NCBI GenBank assembly: GCA_021108325.1
Contig: JAIORB010000139.1
Coordinates: 1-64,000, forward strand
DNA: 64,000 nt
DNA from: Bacteroidales bacterium
GTDB lineage: Bacteria; Bacteroidota; Bacteroidia; Bacteroidales; UBA12077
Reading direction: 5' to 3'
Shown: piece after piece, positions 1-9,973 of the stretch
How the letters are laid out: every line of letters begins with the position of its first letter
How positions within the stretch are numbered: the first letter of the stretch is position 1
Made by a program: the position numbers and the translations under genes
Notes under the pieces: model-generated
Database searches by the model: none
Seen by the model: the letters and a program-made list of their open reading frames with translations, nothing else
Told to the model about the DNA's origin: nothing

Positions 1-24
1 TCCATGTCAATGACAAAAAATAAA

Positions 25-62
25 GGCTGTTGAAATTTACTTTTTCAACAGCCCCTTTTTCT
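25..62. terminator. Bidirectional hairpin terminator
   Basis: Perfect 11-bp stem (GGCTGTTGAAA at 25-35, its complement at 43-53) with a short loop. It is followed by C then TTTTT on plus and by an A/T-rich tract on minus, so it can end the acyl-CoA synthetase transcript arriving from the right and any plus-strand gene arriving from the left. Confidence 0.8.
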
Positions 63-116
63 TAATGGTATTTTTATTTCACTTACTGAAAGTTCATATA
101 TTATTCCATTACTTTC

Positions 117-1904
117 TTATTTCTTATCGTGCTGATATATCTCAGCTATAATATGTTTGTATTTTTCATGAACAAAATTCCTTTTTAGTTTTTGGGTAGG
201 CGATAATTCTCCGGATTCAGGACTCCATTCTTCACAAACAAGTCTGAATCTTTTAATTTTTTCATGTTCGCCAAGTGTTGCATTATATTTAGTTACTTCT
301 TTCTGATATCGGGCTATAACTTCAGGCGTAGTAACTAAATGTTTATTATCACGATATTGAACTTTATGAATAGAACACCAGTCATGTAAAAATTTAAAAT
401 TTGGCGATAATAAAGCACTAGCAAATTTTTCATTTTCTCCAATAACCATTAACTGCTCAATAAAGAATGATTCTTTGAGCTTGTTCTCAATAACCTGAGG
501 GGCAATATATTTACCACTTGAAGATTTAAACATTTCTTTTTTGCGGTCAGTGATTTTTAGAAAGCCTTCTTTGTCCAGATGCCCAATATCTCCGGTATGA
601 AACCAGCCGTCTTCATCAATAGCTTCTTTGGTAAGTTCCGGAGCTTTATAATATCCCAACATTAAATTCGGACCTTTTGATAAAATCTCGCCGTCATCTG
701 CAATTTTAACTTCAATATTTTCAAGTATTGGTCCAACCGTTCCAAATTTGCAAGCAGCTGGTACTTGAGTATTTACTGCAATTACCGGAGAAGTCTCTGT
801 TAGACCGTAACCTTCTAATACTGTAAATCCTACAGCCCAGAATATTTTTGCTAATCGTACCTGTAGAGCAGCACCACCACAAACTATTAAAAGCTCTTCA
901 CCACCTAAAGCTTCTTGCCATTTACTAAAAATCAGTTTTCGTGCTATTTTAAGTTTAAAATTATAAAAATATCGATGCTTATTATTTATACGATATCTTA
1001 ATCCAAGATTTACTGCCCAGAAAAAGATTTGTTTTTTTATGTAAGGAAGGTTACGACCTTTTCCGATTATTCCATCATATACTCTCTCTAAAAAACGCGG
1101 AACTGTACCAAACATATGTGGTTTTACATATTTAATATCTGTTGTAATTGTTCCAAGGTTTTCAGCATAGTATATGCTCATTCCTTTGTATTGCATTTTA
1201 TAAGTCAGTATCCGTTCTAATACATGACATAAGGGTAAAAAACTTAATGCTCTATGTCCAACACCTAAACCGTGTGCTTTTGCTGCGCTAACAAAATTTG
1301 AAACCAGATTATTATGAGAAAGCATAACGCCTTTTGGATTTCCTGTTGTTCCTGAAGTGTAAATTAAAGTAACCATTTCATCTTTATCAATGTCGGCTTT
1401 AATTTTTAATACTTCGTCTTTATATTTTTCTTCGTTCTTTTTCCCTTCTTCAATAATGGTATTCCATGATTTTAATCCTTCAATATCGTCAAATGAATAA
1501 ACTGATTTTATTGAATCAACATTTTTAATAACAGAACTTATTTTACTCCACAGTATTTTGCTTGATACTATTAATGCTTTTGCTTCAGAGTGTTTAAATA
1601 TATACTCATATTCTTCTTCACTAATTGTTGGATATATTGGTACATGAATTACACCAATCTGTGCAAATCCCAGATCAACAAAATTCCACTCAGGACGGTT
1701 ATTAGAAATTGTGGCAATTTTATCTCCTTTTTTAAACCCCAAAGCTAAAAGGCCATAACTAATCCAGTTAGCATAATTAATATAATCCTGTGAACTATAC
1801 TTTACCCATTTGCCATTTTGTTTTCCGGCAAGGGCATCTTCCATTTGATATAATTCCTTGTATCTGTCTAGTAAATCAAAAGTTCTTGTTATATTCATAA
1901 TCAT
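117..1904 (-). CDS. Long-chain fatty acid--CoA ligase (AMP-forming)
   Basis: The 595-aa protein is an adenylate-forming enzyme that activates long-chain fatty acids with ATP and CoA for lipid synthesis or degradation, probably at the inner face of the cytoplasmic membrane. The ATP-binding signature TSGTTGNPKGVMLSH lies near residue 183, followed by GYGLTET, GWFHTGDIG and the hinge/catalytic motif ITDRKKEMFKSSSGKY with its lysines. Length is normal for the bacterial FadD/FAA1-like group. Two in-frame ATGs six bases apart (1904, 1898) are possible starts; the first is used. It is monocistronic, 260 bp downstream of alaS on the same strand, and ends in a strong terminator. Substrate chain length cannot be read from the sequence, so no gene symbol is given. 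Confidence 0.93.
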   Translation of the reverse strand: MIMNITRTFDLLDRYKELYQMEDALAGKQNGKWVKYSSQDYINYANWISYGLLALGFKKGDKIATISNNRPEWNFVDLGFAQIGVIHVPIYPTISEEEYEYIFKHSEAKALIVSSKILWSKISSVIKNVDSIKSVYSFDDIEGLKSWNTIIEEGKKNEEKYKDEVLKIKADIDKDEMVTLIYTSGTTGNPKGVMLSHNNLVSNFVSAAKAHGLGVGHRALSFLPLCHVLERILTYKMQYKGMSIYYAENLGTITTDIKYVKPHMFGTVPRFLERVYDGIIGKGRNLPYIKKQIFFWAVNLGLRYRINNKHRYFYNFKLKIARKLIFSKWQEALGGEELLIVCGGAALQVRLAKIFWAVGFTVLEGYGLTETSPVIAVNTQVPAACKFGTVGPILENIEVKIADDGEILSKGPNLMLGYYKAPELTKEAIDEDGWFHTGDIGHLDKEGFLKITDRKKEMFKSSSGKYIAPQVIENKLKESFFIEQLMVIGENEKFASALLSPNFKFLHDWCSIHKVQYRDNKHLVTTPEVIARYQKEVTKYNATLGEHEKIKRFRLVCEEWSPESGELSPTQKLKRNFVHEKYKHIIAEIYQHDKK

Positions 1905-1976
1905 ATATATTGATTAGTATCTGCCAAATATACGAATTTATTTTTTTCAAAAAAGCGATTTTGTATTTTGATGTAA

Positions 1977-1995
1977 GTGTCTCATGTTCTGACAC
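1977..1995. repeat. Short inverted repeat upstream of acyl-CoA ligase
   Basis: GTGTC at 1977-1981 and GACAC at 1991-1995 form a 5-bp inverted repeat with a 9-base centre, about 75 bp upstream of the acyl-CoA ligase start. It could be an operator half-site pair, but arms this short also arise by chance. Confidence 0.25.
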
Positions 1996-2164
1996 GTATA
2001 ACAAAATGACAGCATGATATTGTCATTCAAACTAACGGTAATAAATTAGACGGTCGAAAAAATATAAACTGATTGTAATGAAATTTTTTTAAGTTTTATC
2101 GAAGCTTACAGAAGTTTGATTATTAATTATAATGTAGGTTGGATATGGTTAGGAATTATACCGT

Positions 2165-4783
2165 TTATTTTATCAGTTCTTTAACTTTCTCAATCGCCGA
2201 TTCTAATCCTTTTGGATTTTTACCTCCCGCTGTAGCATAAAATGCTTGTCCTCCGCCACCACCTTGAATTTCTTTTGAAACTTCGCGAATTATTTGCGAA
2301 GCATTCCAACCCTTTTCTTTTACAAGTGATTCAGAAATCATAACAGATAAATTAGCTTTACCATCGATTTCTGTGCCAAGTACTAATACAAGTTTATCAA
2401 TTTCATTTTTCAATTGAAATGAAAGATCCTTAATAGCAGCGGCTGAATTAATCCCGACTTTATAACCAATAAAATTAATACCATTAATATCCTGAACTCG
2501 CTCTTTTAGATGTTTCTTAATTGCTTGAGCTTGTTCGTTGGTCATTTCGTTAATTTGTTTGTTCAGTTTTGAAACCTCTTCGAACAATGATCTTACACTG
2601 TCAATAGTATTTTTGGGGTTCTTAAATAATGCCTTAATTTCGTTTAACTCTTGCATCTGACTAAATACATATTCAACCACTTTTTCACCGGTAATAGCTT
2701 CGATTCTTCGAATTCCTGCTGCAATTGAACTTTCACTCATGATTTTAAAAAACCCGATTTGTCCGGTATTCGACACATGTGTACCACCACATAATTCAAC
2801 GGAATCATCGAATTTAATTACACGAACAGTATCTCCATATTTTTCCCCAAATAAAGCAATTGCTCCCATATCAGAGGCGACTTTCATAGGAATATTACTA
2901 TGTTCTTCTAAAGAAATATTTTTTCTGATTTTTTCATTAACTAAAATCTCGATATTCCTGATTTCTTCGTCGTTTAGTTTTTGAAAATGGCTAAAATCAA
3001 AACGTAAATGATTAGAATTAACTTCTGAACCTTTTTGTTCTACATGATCTCCTAATACTTTTCGTAATGCATAATGTAAAAGGTGTGTTGCGGTATGATT
3101 GTTAGTTGTTGACATTCTTTGACTTGAATTCACAACAGCCTTAAAATCTCCACTAATATCTTTCGGTAATTTCTCTGTTATATGTATACTTAAATTATTT
3201 TCTTTAATTGTATTCAATATACTTATTTTTTCACCATTAGCTTCAATGTATCCTTTATCGCCAACTTGTCCTCCACTTTCTGCATAAAATGGTGATATAT
3301 TAAATATCAGTTGATAAAACTCCTTTTTCTTTTGTTTTACTTTTCTATATCGTGTGATTTTTACTTCTGTTTCCAGGTAATCATATCCAACAAATTCTTC
3401 AACATCATCTTTTAATAACTCAATCCAATCCTCAGTGTCAATGCTTGCAGCACTTCTCGATCTATTTTTTTGATTTTCCATTTCGTCTTCGAATTCTTTT
3501 TTATTTACAGCAAGATTGTGTTCTCGTGCAATAAGTTCAGTTAAGTCGAAAGGGAAACCGTAAGTATCGTAAAGTTCAAAAGCAATTTTTCCGGGTATTA
3601 CATTATATTCTTTATCCTCAGTGTTTTTAATTATTTTATCAAGTAAACGAATTCCTGTGTCAAGTGTTTTTAAAAATGATGTTTCTTCCTCAAAAATTAC
3701 TTTTTCAATTAGCTCTTTTTGATTATTCAACTCAGGATAAGCATCACCCAGAATTTCAATTAATATAGGTAGTAGTTTATATAAAAATGGCTCGTTAAAT
3801 TCTAGAAATGTATATCCATAACGTACAGCACGACGCAAAATCCTGCGAATTACATATCCTGCTTTAACATTTGAAGGTAACTGTCCGTCAGCGATTGAAA
3901 AGCTAATTGCTCTTAAATGATCCGAAATAACTCGCATAGCAATATCTGCCTGCTCATCTTTGCCATACTTTTTGTTTGAGATTTTTGCAATTGACTGGAT
4001 TATAGGCTGGAAAACATCGGTATCGTAATTTGATTTTTTATCTTGTAAAATCATACATAATCGTTCAAATCCCATACCAGTATCAACGTGTTTATTTGGA
4101 AGTAACTCTAATGTATCATCTGATTTTCTATTGTACTGAATAAATACAAGGTTCCAAATTTCAATTACAAGTGGGTGGTCTTTATTTACTAATTTATGAC
4201 CCGGAGTTTCTTTCCTTTCTTCATCATTTCTTATGTCTATATGGATTTCAGAACAAGGGCCACAAGGGCCAGTATCGCCCATTTCCCAGAAATTATCTTT
4301 CTTTGATCCGTCTAATATTCTTTCTTCCGGCAGATAATTTTTCCAATATTCTTTTGTTTCAATATCCAAATCTAGTTTATCTTCTTTGCTTCCTTCAAAA
4401 ACTGTTGCATATAGTCTTTCAGGATCAATTTTCATTTCTTTAATCAGAAATTCGTAAGCCCATTCTACTGCTTCTTTTTTGAAGTAGTCACCAAATGACC
4501 AATTCCCAAGCATTTCAAACATCGTATGGTGATATGTATCATGACCTACTTCTTCCAGATCATTGTGTTTGCCTGAAACTCTTAAACATTTTTGAGAATC
4601 GGTAATACGGTTATTTTTAACTGAATTATTTCCAAGAAAAATATCCTTAAACTGATTCATCCCTGCATTAGTAAACATGAGGGTTGGATCATTTTTTATA
4701 ACCATTGGAGCAGATGGAACAATAGTGTGATTTTTGCTTTCAAAAAAACTTAAAAATTTACTTCTGATTTCTTTTGAATTCAT
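2165..4783 (-). CDS. alaS: Alanine--tRNA ligase
   Basis: The 872-aa protein charges tRNA-Ala with alanine. The class II catalytic core is at the N-terminus (motif 2 region with the [10 protein letters not shown] stretch near residue 37). The editing domain carries the zinc-binding HTATHLLH (near residue 560) and CGGTHV (near 665) motifs. A C-terminal glycine-rich C-Ala/DHHA1 region with [14 protein letters not shown] closes the protein. Length matches bacterial AlaS. It is transcribed away from the divergent M23 peptidase genes, with a 155-bp AT-rich intergenic region between them that must hold both promoters. No anomalies were seen. Confidence 0.98.
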   Translation of the reverse strand: MNSKEIRSKFLSFFESKNHTIVPSAPMVIKNDPTLMFTNAGMNQFKDIFLGNNSVKNNRITDSQKCLRVSGKHNDLEEVGHDTYHHTMFEMLGNWSFGDYFKKEAVEWAYEFLIKEMKIDPERLYATVFEGSKEDKLDLDIETKEYWKNYLPEERILDGSKKDNFWEMGDTGPCGPCSEIHIDIRNDEERKETPGHKLVNKDHPLVIEIWNLVFIQYNRKSDDTLELLPNKHVDTGMGFERLCMILQDKKSNYDTDVFQPIIQSIAKISNKKYGKDEQADIAMRVISDHLRAISFSIADGQLPSNVKAGYVIRRILRRAVRYGYTFLEFNEPFLYKLLPILIEILGDAYPELNNQKELIEKVIFEEETSFLKTLDTGIRLLDKIIKNTEDKEYNVIPGKIAFELYDTYGFPFDLTELIAREHNLAVNKKEFEDEMENQKNRSRSAASIDTEDWIELLKDDVEEFVGYDYLETEVKITRYRKVKQKKKEFYQLIFNISPFYAESGGQVGDKGYIEANGEKISILNTIKENNLSIHITEKLPKDISGDFKAVVNSSQRMSTTNNHTATHLLHYALRKVLGDHVEQKGSEVNSNHLRFDFSHFQKLNDEEIRNIEILVNEKIRKNISLEEHSNIPMKVASDMGAIALFGEKYGDTVRVIKFDDSVELCGGTHVSNTGQIGFFKIMSESSIAAGIRRIEAITGEKVVEYVFSQMQELNEIKALFKNPKNTIDSVRSLFEEVSKLNKQINEMTNEQAQAIKKHLKERVQDINGINFIGYKVGINSAAAIKDLSFQLKNEIDKLVLVLGTEIDGKANLSVMISESLVKEKGWNASQIIREVSKEIQGGGGGQAFYATAGGKNPKGLESAIEKVKELIK

Positions 4784-4856
4784 AAAAACCTATTTTAAAA
4801 ACAGTTAAAACTTATTAATTAAAATATAATATAAGATAATTTATATTTTATCAGGG

Positions 4857-4887
4857 TTGTAAAATTAATTTATTTAAGTTAGATTTG
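4857..4887 (+). promoter_or_regulatory. Bacteroidota-type promoter for the M23 peptidase operon
   Basis: TTG at 4857-4859, then 20 bases, then TAGATTTG at 4880-4887. This matches the Bacteroidota sigma-ABfr consensus (TTG, about 19 bp, TAnnTTTG) and lies about 50 bases before the ATG at 4939. Confidence 0.55.
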
Positions 4888-4938
4888 TCGCAAACCTTGT
4901 GTTTTTTTATCATTAATGTGTTAAGACTGTATTAAAAT

Positions 4939-5910
4939 ATGCTTAAGATCAAATATCAATTTGATTCAAAAACTCTTACTTTTAAAAAGGTTAAACTTGT
5001 TTGGAAAGAGAAAATCCAAAGGATGTTAGCTTTTATACTAGTTACGGGTTTTTCAGCTGTATTCGTAAACCTTGGTTATACTTCATTTTATAAAACACCC
5101 AAAGTTTTAATGTTTGAAGAGGACAGAGAGATTCTTTTATCAAAATATGACATACTGAACGATCAATTGGAAGATATCGGTTTTATAATTAGTGACATAC
5201 AGCAACGTGACGATTATTTTTACAGATCAATATTTGAATTAAAACCTATTCCTCCATCCGTTAGAGAAGCAGGTTTTGGTGGTACAAATCGTTATTTAGA
5301 CCTTGAGGGATATGAAAATTCTGATGTATTAATTGAAACTTTTAAAAAGGTTGATGTTATCACGAAAAAAATATATGTACAGTCCAAATCTTTTGATACT
5401 GTAATAGAGTTAGCCAAGAATAAAGAAAAAATGATTGCATCTATTCCTGCCATACAACCTGTTGCATTAAAGGATTTTACCAGGATTAGTGATTATTTTG
5501 GTTCGCGCCAGGATCCTTTTAACGGAAAACTTACAATGCACCATGGTATGGATTTTACAGGCCCTGAAGGTTCTGATATTTTTGCAACCGGCGATGGAGT
5601 TGTAGTCGAATCAGGATACTCTTTTTATGGTTATGGTAATCGTATTGTAATAGATCATGGATACGGCTATAAAACAGTTTACGCGCATCTTCAGAAAATA
5701 TTTGTAGACGATGGACAAAAAGTAAAGCGTGGCGAAGTTATTGGAACTCTTGGGAATACAGGCCGCTCAACAGGGGCTCATTTACATTATGAGGTTAAAT
5801 TAAATAATATAACAGTTGATCCTATTAACTATTATTTTAACGATATAAGTGCCGAAGAGTATGACTTAATGGTTGCCGCTTGTTCAAAAAGACGCAATCC
5901 AATGGATTAG
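4939..5910 (+). CDS. M23 family metallopeptidase (LytM domain), first of a tandem pair
   Basis: The 323-aa protein has a cytoplasmic N-terminal segment, one membrane-spanning helix at about residues 28-48, a helical/coiled linker and a C-terminal LytM peptidase domain facing the periplasm. Zinc and catalytic residues are visible: H and D in HHGMDF, H in VYAHL and HLHYE near the end. Such enzymes cut peptidoglycan cross-links or act in envelope shaping. The linker contains a PPSVREAGFGGTNRY block that is also present in the next gene, so the two are tandem paralogues of identical length. It is preceded by a good promoter and followed after 44 bp by its paralogue. The exact peptidoglycan bond cut is unknown. 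Confidence 0.92.
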   Translation: MLKIKYQFDSKTLTFKKVKLVWKEKIQRMLAFILVTGFSAVFVNLGYTSFYKTPKVLMFEEDREILLSKYDILNDQLEDIGFIISDIQQRDDYFYRSIFELKPIPPSVREAGFGGTNRYLDLEGYENSDVLIETFKKVDVITKKIYVQSKSFDTVIELAKNKEKMIASIPAIQPVALKDFTRISDYFGSRQDPFNGKLTMHHGMDFTGPEGSDIFATGDGVVVESGYSFYGYGNRIVIDHGYGYKTVYAHLQKIFVDDGQKVKRGEVIGTLGNTGRSTGAHLHYEVKLNNITVDPINYYFNDISAEEYDLMVAACSKRRNPMD

Positions 5911-5926
5911 TTTTAAAATATTTCCT

Positions 5927-5934
5927 TATATTTG
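5927..5934 (+). promoter_or_regulatory. Possible -7 element before second M23 gene
   Basis: TATATTTG matches the TAnnTTTG -7 consensus 20 bases before the ATG at 5955. No good -33 TTG is placed 19-20 bases upstream, so this may be a weak internal promoter. Confidence 0.3.
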
Positions 5935-5954
5935 CCCCGTAAATAACTGTATTT

Positions 5955-6926
5955 ATGGCGAAAGTAAAATATAAGTTTAATCACAACTCACTTAAGTATG
6001 ATAAAATTGTCTTCACCTCGAAGCAAAAGTTTTATCGTTTTTTAACTTATTTTACCGCTACATTAGTTATTGCTGTTATCTATAATGTATTCTTCATAAT
6101 ATTTTTCGATACACCTAAGGAAAAGGGTTTAATAAGGGAAAATCAACAGCTGGCTACACAATACGAGGTTTTAAATAATCGTTTCGATTTAGTTGATAAA
6201 ACCCTTGAAGATTTACAAAAACGTGATGATAATATTTATCGTGTAATTTTTGAATCTGAACCAATTCCTGCGTCAGTTCGTTCTGCAGGCTTTGGTGGAA
6301 CAAACAGGTATGTTGATTTGCAGGGATTTAAAAATTCAGATTTAGTTACTGAAACTGCAAAAAGGCTTGATAAGATAACCAAACAATTATATGTTCAGTC
6401 AAAATCTTATGATGAGGTAATTGAAATGGCGGAAAATAAGGAAGAGATGGTTGCCAGTGTTCCTGCTATTATGCCAATTTCAAACAAAGATTTAAGACGT
6501 ACAGCTTCGGGATGGGGATGGAGAATTCATCCAATTTATAAAATACGTAAATTCCATTATGGTATGGATTTTACCGCGCCAACAGGAACTGAAATATATG
6601 CAACAGGTGATGGAGTAGTTGAATTAGTTGAGAGTTCGTTACGTGGTTATGGCAAGAAAATAGTAATTAATCATGGATTTGGGCATAAATCATTATATGC
6701 TCATCTTAATGGATTTAATGTTAGTAAAGGACAAAAGGTTAAACGTGGTGAAGTTATTGGTTATGTGGGTTCTACAGGAACATCAACTGCACCGCATTTA
6801 CACTATGAAGTTTTAAAAAATAATAAAAAAGTAAACCCTGTTCATTATTACTTCAATGATTTAACTCCGGAAGAATTTGATAAAATGATCTTTATTTCTT
6901 CGAATAGCGGTCAATCGTTTGATTAA
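5955..6926 (+). CDS. M23 family metallopeptidase (LytM domain), second of a tandem pair
   Basis: This 323-aa paralogue of the preceding gene has the same plan: short basic N-terminus, one transmembrane helix at about residues 28-50, a linker with PASVRSAGFGGTNRYVDLQG, and a LytM domain. Metal-binding residues are intact (H and D in YGMDFTAP with the preceding H, YAHL, HLHYE). Relative to the first copy, the loop before the first metal ligand differs (GWGWRIHPIYKIRK here, FGSRQDPFNGKL there), suggesting different substrate grooves. Both copies look catalytically competent. The next gene begins 10 bases after the stop codon, so they are probably co-transcribed. Confidence 0.92.
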   Translation: MAKVKYKFNHNSLKYDKIVFTSKQKFYRFLTYFTATLVIAVIYNVFFIIFFDTPKEKGLIRENQQLATQYEVLNNRFDLVDKTLEDLQKRDDNIYRVIFESEPIPASVRSAGFGGTNRYVDLQGFKNSDLVTETAKRLDKITKQLYVQSKSYDEVIEMAENKEEMVASVPAIMPISNKDLRRTASGWGWRIHPIYKIRKFHYGMDFTAPTGTEIYATGDGVVELVESSLRGYGKKIVINHGFGHKSLYAHLNGFNVSKGQKVKRGEVIGYVGSTGTSTAPHLHYEVLKNNKKVNPVHYYFNDLTPEEFDKMIFISSNSGQSFD

Positions 6927-6936
6927 AATTTTTTAC

Positions 6937-8436
6937 ATGAAATTCATATATAAAATTATTATTACTCCCCTGTTGTCGGGGATTTTTTTTTGTTCAGCTG
7001 CTCAAATACAGACCGATAGTGTTGAAGCTTTTCAGGATTCATCATTTGTTGCAGATACTTTAACGTATCCGATAATTCAGACATTTCTCGGAAACTGGCA
7101 ACGTAACTTCTACGGGAAAAATGCCCCTGATAAATTAGATTTGGTGTGGAAACATTACCTCGGGAAAGGTGAAACAGTAATCTCTCGCAAAGTTGGCTCA
7201 AAAATATGGGCAGGTGCTGGTTGGACAGGACAGCCTTTATTGGTAAAAGAAAAAGGGAATCTTTATCTGATTCAGGGTGCTTATGATCATTATTTGAAGA
7301 AAATTAATGCTGAAACGGGAGAATTAATCTGGCAATATGAATTCGATGATGTTATTAAAGGTACAGGAACAATTTGGGTAAATAATAATCCGGATAAACC
7401 GGAAAACAGTTTAGTTATTTTACAAGGGAGCAGGTTGGGTGTTGGAAATTATCTTGATTCAAAACATATTCCGAGTTATCGAGCTATATCTTATTTTACA
7501 GGTAAAGAGTTATGGCGAATGGATCAAAAATGGACACACAGCTATTCTCGTGATGTTGACGGTTCAGCATTGATTTTAAATGATACGGCTTATTTAGGAC
7601 TGGAAAATTCTTTTTTCACGGTTTTTGATCCTGATCACAGGAATGGAAGAATGCTTAATGGAATGTTTCAACCTAAAATTATTCAGGAACGAAAATTATA
7701 TACCATGGACGATGTTTATAATCATCGAAATAATATCGTTACTGAATCATCACCTTCATTGTTAGGAAATCATATTTATGTTGCTTCAGGATCAGGACAC
7801 ATTTTCGGATATAATTTAAATTCAAGAGAATTAGATTGGAATTTTTATATTGGATCAGATATAGATGGCTCAGCTATTGTTACTTCTGATAGCTGTATTC
7901 TGGTATCTGTGGAGAAACAATATATTAAAGGTAAGGGAGGTGCTTTTAAATTAAATCCTTCGAAAAATCCGGAAGATGCCGTTGTCTGGTATTTTCCGGT
8001 TGAAGATAAAGATTTTGTAGGTTGGGAAGGTGGTATTATCGGATCAATTGGAATAAATGATAATTATATAAACAGTAAGCAAACTCATTTGGCGGCTTTT
8101 GTTGGAATTGATGAATACCTGTACGTTGTTGATCATAAAAGTATTGATTCGACCAGAACTGTATTAGGCCCGGATAGCATAACCGTTTATAATACGCCTA
8201 AATTAGTTTTTAAGAAAAAAGTCGGACCTTCAATTTCAACCCCGATTTTTGTTGACAATAAATTGATTGTAGCAGGATATTGGGGAATTTATCTCTTTAA
8301 ATATGATTATCAGAATCAATTTGAGTTACTTGATAAACGTGAAGGTTCGTTTGAATCTACTCCGATTGTTTGGAATAATAAAATATACATCGCATCTCGT
8401 GATGGTTATTTATATTGTTTTGGATTAAAGAATTAA
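6937..8436 (+). CDS. Exported PQQ-like beta-propeller repeat protein
   Basis: From the ATG at 6937 the protein is 499 aa and begins with a signal peptide (MKFIYKIIITPLLSGIFFCS, cleavage probably after SAA). A TTG six codons upstream is in frame, but it overlaps the previous gene and would spoil the signal peptide. Repeated blades carry tryptophan-docking features of the PQQ/quinoprotein propeller fold (for example ETGELIWQYEFDD and SRELDWNFYIGSDIDGSAIV). No alcohol-dehydrogenase catalytic residues or cofactor ligands are recognisable, so a scaffold or binding role in the periplasm or outer membrane is more likely than an enzyme. Its position behind two peptidoglycan peptidases hints at an envelope role, but this is inference. 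Confidence 0.75.
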   Translation: MKFIYKIIITPLLSGIFFCSAAQIQTDSVEAFQDSSFVADTLTYPIIQTFLGNWQRNFYGKNAPDKLDLVWKHYLGKGETVISRKVGSKIWAGAGWTGQPLLVKEKGNLYLIQGAYDHYLKKINAETGELIWQYEFDDVIKGTGTIWVNNNPDKPENSLVILQGSRLGVGNYLDSKHIPSYRAISYFTGKELWRMDQKWTHSYSRDVDGSALILNDTAYLGLENSFFTVFDPDHRNGRMLNGMFQPKIIQERKLYTMDDVYNHRNNIVTESSPSLLGNHIYVASGSGHIFGYNLNSRELDWNFYIGSDIDGSAIVTSDSCILVSVEKQYIKGKGGAFKLNPSKNPEDAVVWYFPVEDKDFVGWEGGIIGSIGINDNYINSKQTHLAAFVGIDEYLYVVDHKSIDSTRTVLGPDSITVYNTPKLVFKKKVGPSISTPIFVDNKLIVAGYWGIYLFKYDYQNQFELLDKREGSFESTPIVWNNKIYIASRDGYLYCFGLKN

Positions 8437-8437
8437 C

Positions 8438-8468
8438 TTTGATTGTTTCAATTTATTTTTTACTTTTA
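8438..8468 (+). promoter_or_regulatory. Bacteroidota-type promoter for the MerR gene
   Basis: TTTG at 8438-8441, exactly 19 bases, then TACTTTTA at 8461-8468 (one mismatch to TAnnTTTG). The ATG is at 8500. The -33 element overlaps the end of the propeller gene. Confidence 0.45.
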
Positions 8469-8499
8469 TTGGTTCAATAGTCCGTAATAAAAATAAGAT

Positions 8500-8835
8500 A
8501 TGCCTTATAAAGAAAAAAGAGTTGAGAAATTATATTATAGTATAGGTGAAGTTGCTGAAATGTTTAATGTAAATCCTTCATTAATACGTTATTGGGAAAA
8601 AGAGTTTGATATTATTAAACCTAAAAAGAATAAAAAAGGCAATAGATTTTTTACTATAGAGGATATTGAGCATTTTCATATTATTTATTATTTAGTAAAG
8701 GAACTTGGATTAACACTAACAGGAGCTAAAAAGAAACTAAAAGAGAACAAAGACGGAACAATGAATAATTTTGAAGTCATAAAATCCTTAAAAGAAATTA
8801 AGTCACTTTTATTAGAAATACGTGAGGATATTTAA
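8500..8835 (+). CDS. MerR family transcriptional regulator
   Basis: The 111-aa protein consists of a MerR-type winged helix-turn-helix at about residues 10-80 (IGEVAEMFNVNPSLIRYWEKEF, recognition wing KKNKKGNRFFT) followed by a short helical tail. No C-terminal effector-binding domain or cysteine metal site is present, so the ligand is unknown. This minimal form is found in many Bacteroidota beside M23 peptidase and nif3 genes, as here. It has its own likely promoter and is followed 40 bp later by the nif3-like gene. Target genes cannot be deduced. Confidence 0.88.
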   Translation: MPYKEKRVEKLYYSIGEVAEMFNVNPSLIRYWEKEFDIIKPKKNKKGNRFFTIEDIEHFHIIYYLVKELGLTLTGAKKKLKENKDGTMNNFEVIKSLKEIKSLLLEIREDI

Positions 8836-8875
8836 TTTCACGTTTTTTATCTTTTAAATCCAAAATTTTAAAATA

Positions 8876-9970
8876 ATGAAACTAAAAGAAATTGTTTCTT
8901 TTATAGAATCGGTTATACCATTGGCATATCAGGAAGATTATGATAATGCAGGATTAATAGTTGGCAATCATGACATGGAATTGTCAGGAGTATTAATTAC
9001 TGTAGATGTTACTGAGGAAGTTGTAGATGAAGCCGTAAAGAAAAATGCTAATTTAATTTTGGCTCATCATCCAATTGTTTTATCAGGACTTAACAAGTTT
9101 ACAGGCAAAAACTATGTTGAGCGTGTATTAATTAAAGCTATTAAAAACGACATTGCTATTTATGCATCACATACTAATTTAGATAGCATATGGGGCGGAG
9201 TAAGCAGTAAAATTGCTGAAAAATTAAAATTGAAAAATCAAAAGATTTTAGCCCCGGTATCAAATCATCTTATAAAGTTAGTTTATTTTGTTCCCACAGA
9301 ACAAGCTGATGAAACCCGCAAAGCTGTATTTGAGGCCGGAGCAGGGCATATAGGGGATTACGATATGTGTAGTTATAATACCGAAGGGAAAGGGTCGTTT
9401 AGAGCAGGAGTAGAAACCAATTCTTTTGTTGGAAACAAAGGCGAAGTTCATTTTGAACAAGAGGTGAGGGTAGAAACAATATTCCCAAAACATCTTAAAA
9501 ATAAAATTGTTAGCGCATTAATAAATTCACATCCTTACGAGGAAGTTGCATATGATTTATATCCATTGGAAAACGATTTTAACAGAGTTGGATTTGGAGT
9601 TGTGGGAGAGTTAAATAATGAAGTTAATGAGATTGTGTTTTTAAATCAATTAAAAAAAATATTTTCTGCTAAATGTGTACGACACACAAAGTTGTTGAAT
9701 AAACCTATAAAGAAAGTAGCAATTTGTGGGGGGAGTGGCAGCTTTTTATTAAAAAATGCGATTAGAGAAAATGCCGATGTTTTTGTGTCCGGAGATTTTA
9801 AATATCATCAGTTTTTTGATGCCGATGGTCAAATTCTAATTGCTGATATTGGGCATTTTGAAACGGAACAAATTACAAAAGAACTTTTTTATGAATTACT
9901 TATGAAAAAATTTCCTAAATTTGCACTTCATTTGACAGAAATAAATTCGAATCCGATAAATTATTTATAA
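8876..9970 (+). CDS. Nif3-like dinuclear metal centre protein
   Basis: This 364-aa Nif3/YbgI family protein forms hexameric rings with two metal ions per subunit; some members bind or hydrolyse folates or nucleotides (GTP cyclohydrolase I type 2 label), but the physiological role is unsettled. Metal-binding motifs are visible: AHHPIVLSG near residue 63, SHTNLD near 97, and GDFKYHQF with GHFETE near the C-terminus. Residues about 130-235 are the inserted PII/CutA-like domain that makes this the long family form. The downstream zinc-ribbon gene starts 3 bases after the stop, so the pair is translationally coupled, as in many Bacteroidota. Confidence 0.93.
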   Translation: MKLKEIVSFIESVIPLAYQEDYDNAGLIVGNHDMELSGVLITVDVTEEVVDEAVKKNANLILAHHPIVLSGLNKFTGKNYVERVLIKAIKNDIAIYASHTNLDSIWGGVSSKIAEKLKLKNQKILAPVSNHLIKLVYFVPTEQADETRKAVFEAGAGHIGDYDMCSYNTEGKGSFRAGVETNSFVGNKGEVHFEQEVRVETIFPKHLKNKIVSALINSHPYEEVAYDLYPLENDFNRVGFGVVGELNNEVNEIVFLNQLKKIFSAKCVRHTKLLNKPIKKVAICGGSGSFLLKNAIRENADVFVSGDFKYHQFFDADGQILIADIGHFETEQITKELFYELLMKKFPKFALHLTEINSNPINYL

Positions 9971-9973
9971 AAA

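Noticed and set aside
6919-6936. TTG start for the propeller protein (and likewise TTG starts for engB at 19333, DUF4924 at 23149, nadK at 31147, DUF4249 at 11660)
   Set aside because: In each case an ATG a few codons downstream gives the canonical N-terminus or signal peptide, and several TTG starts overlap neighbouring genes.
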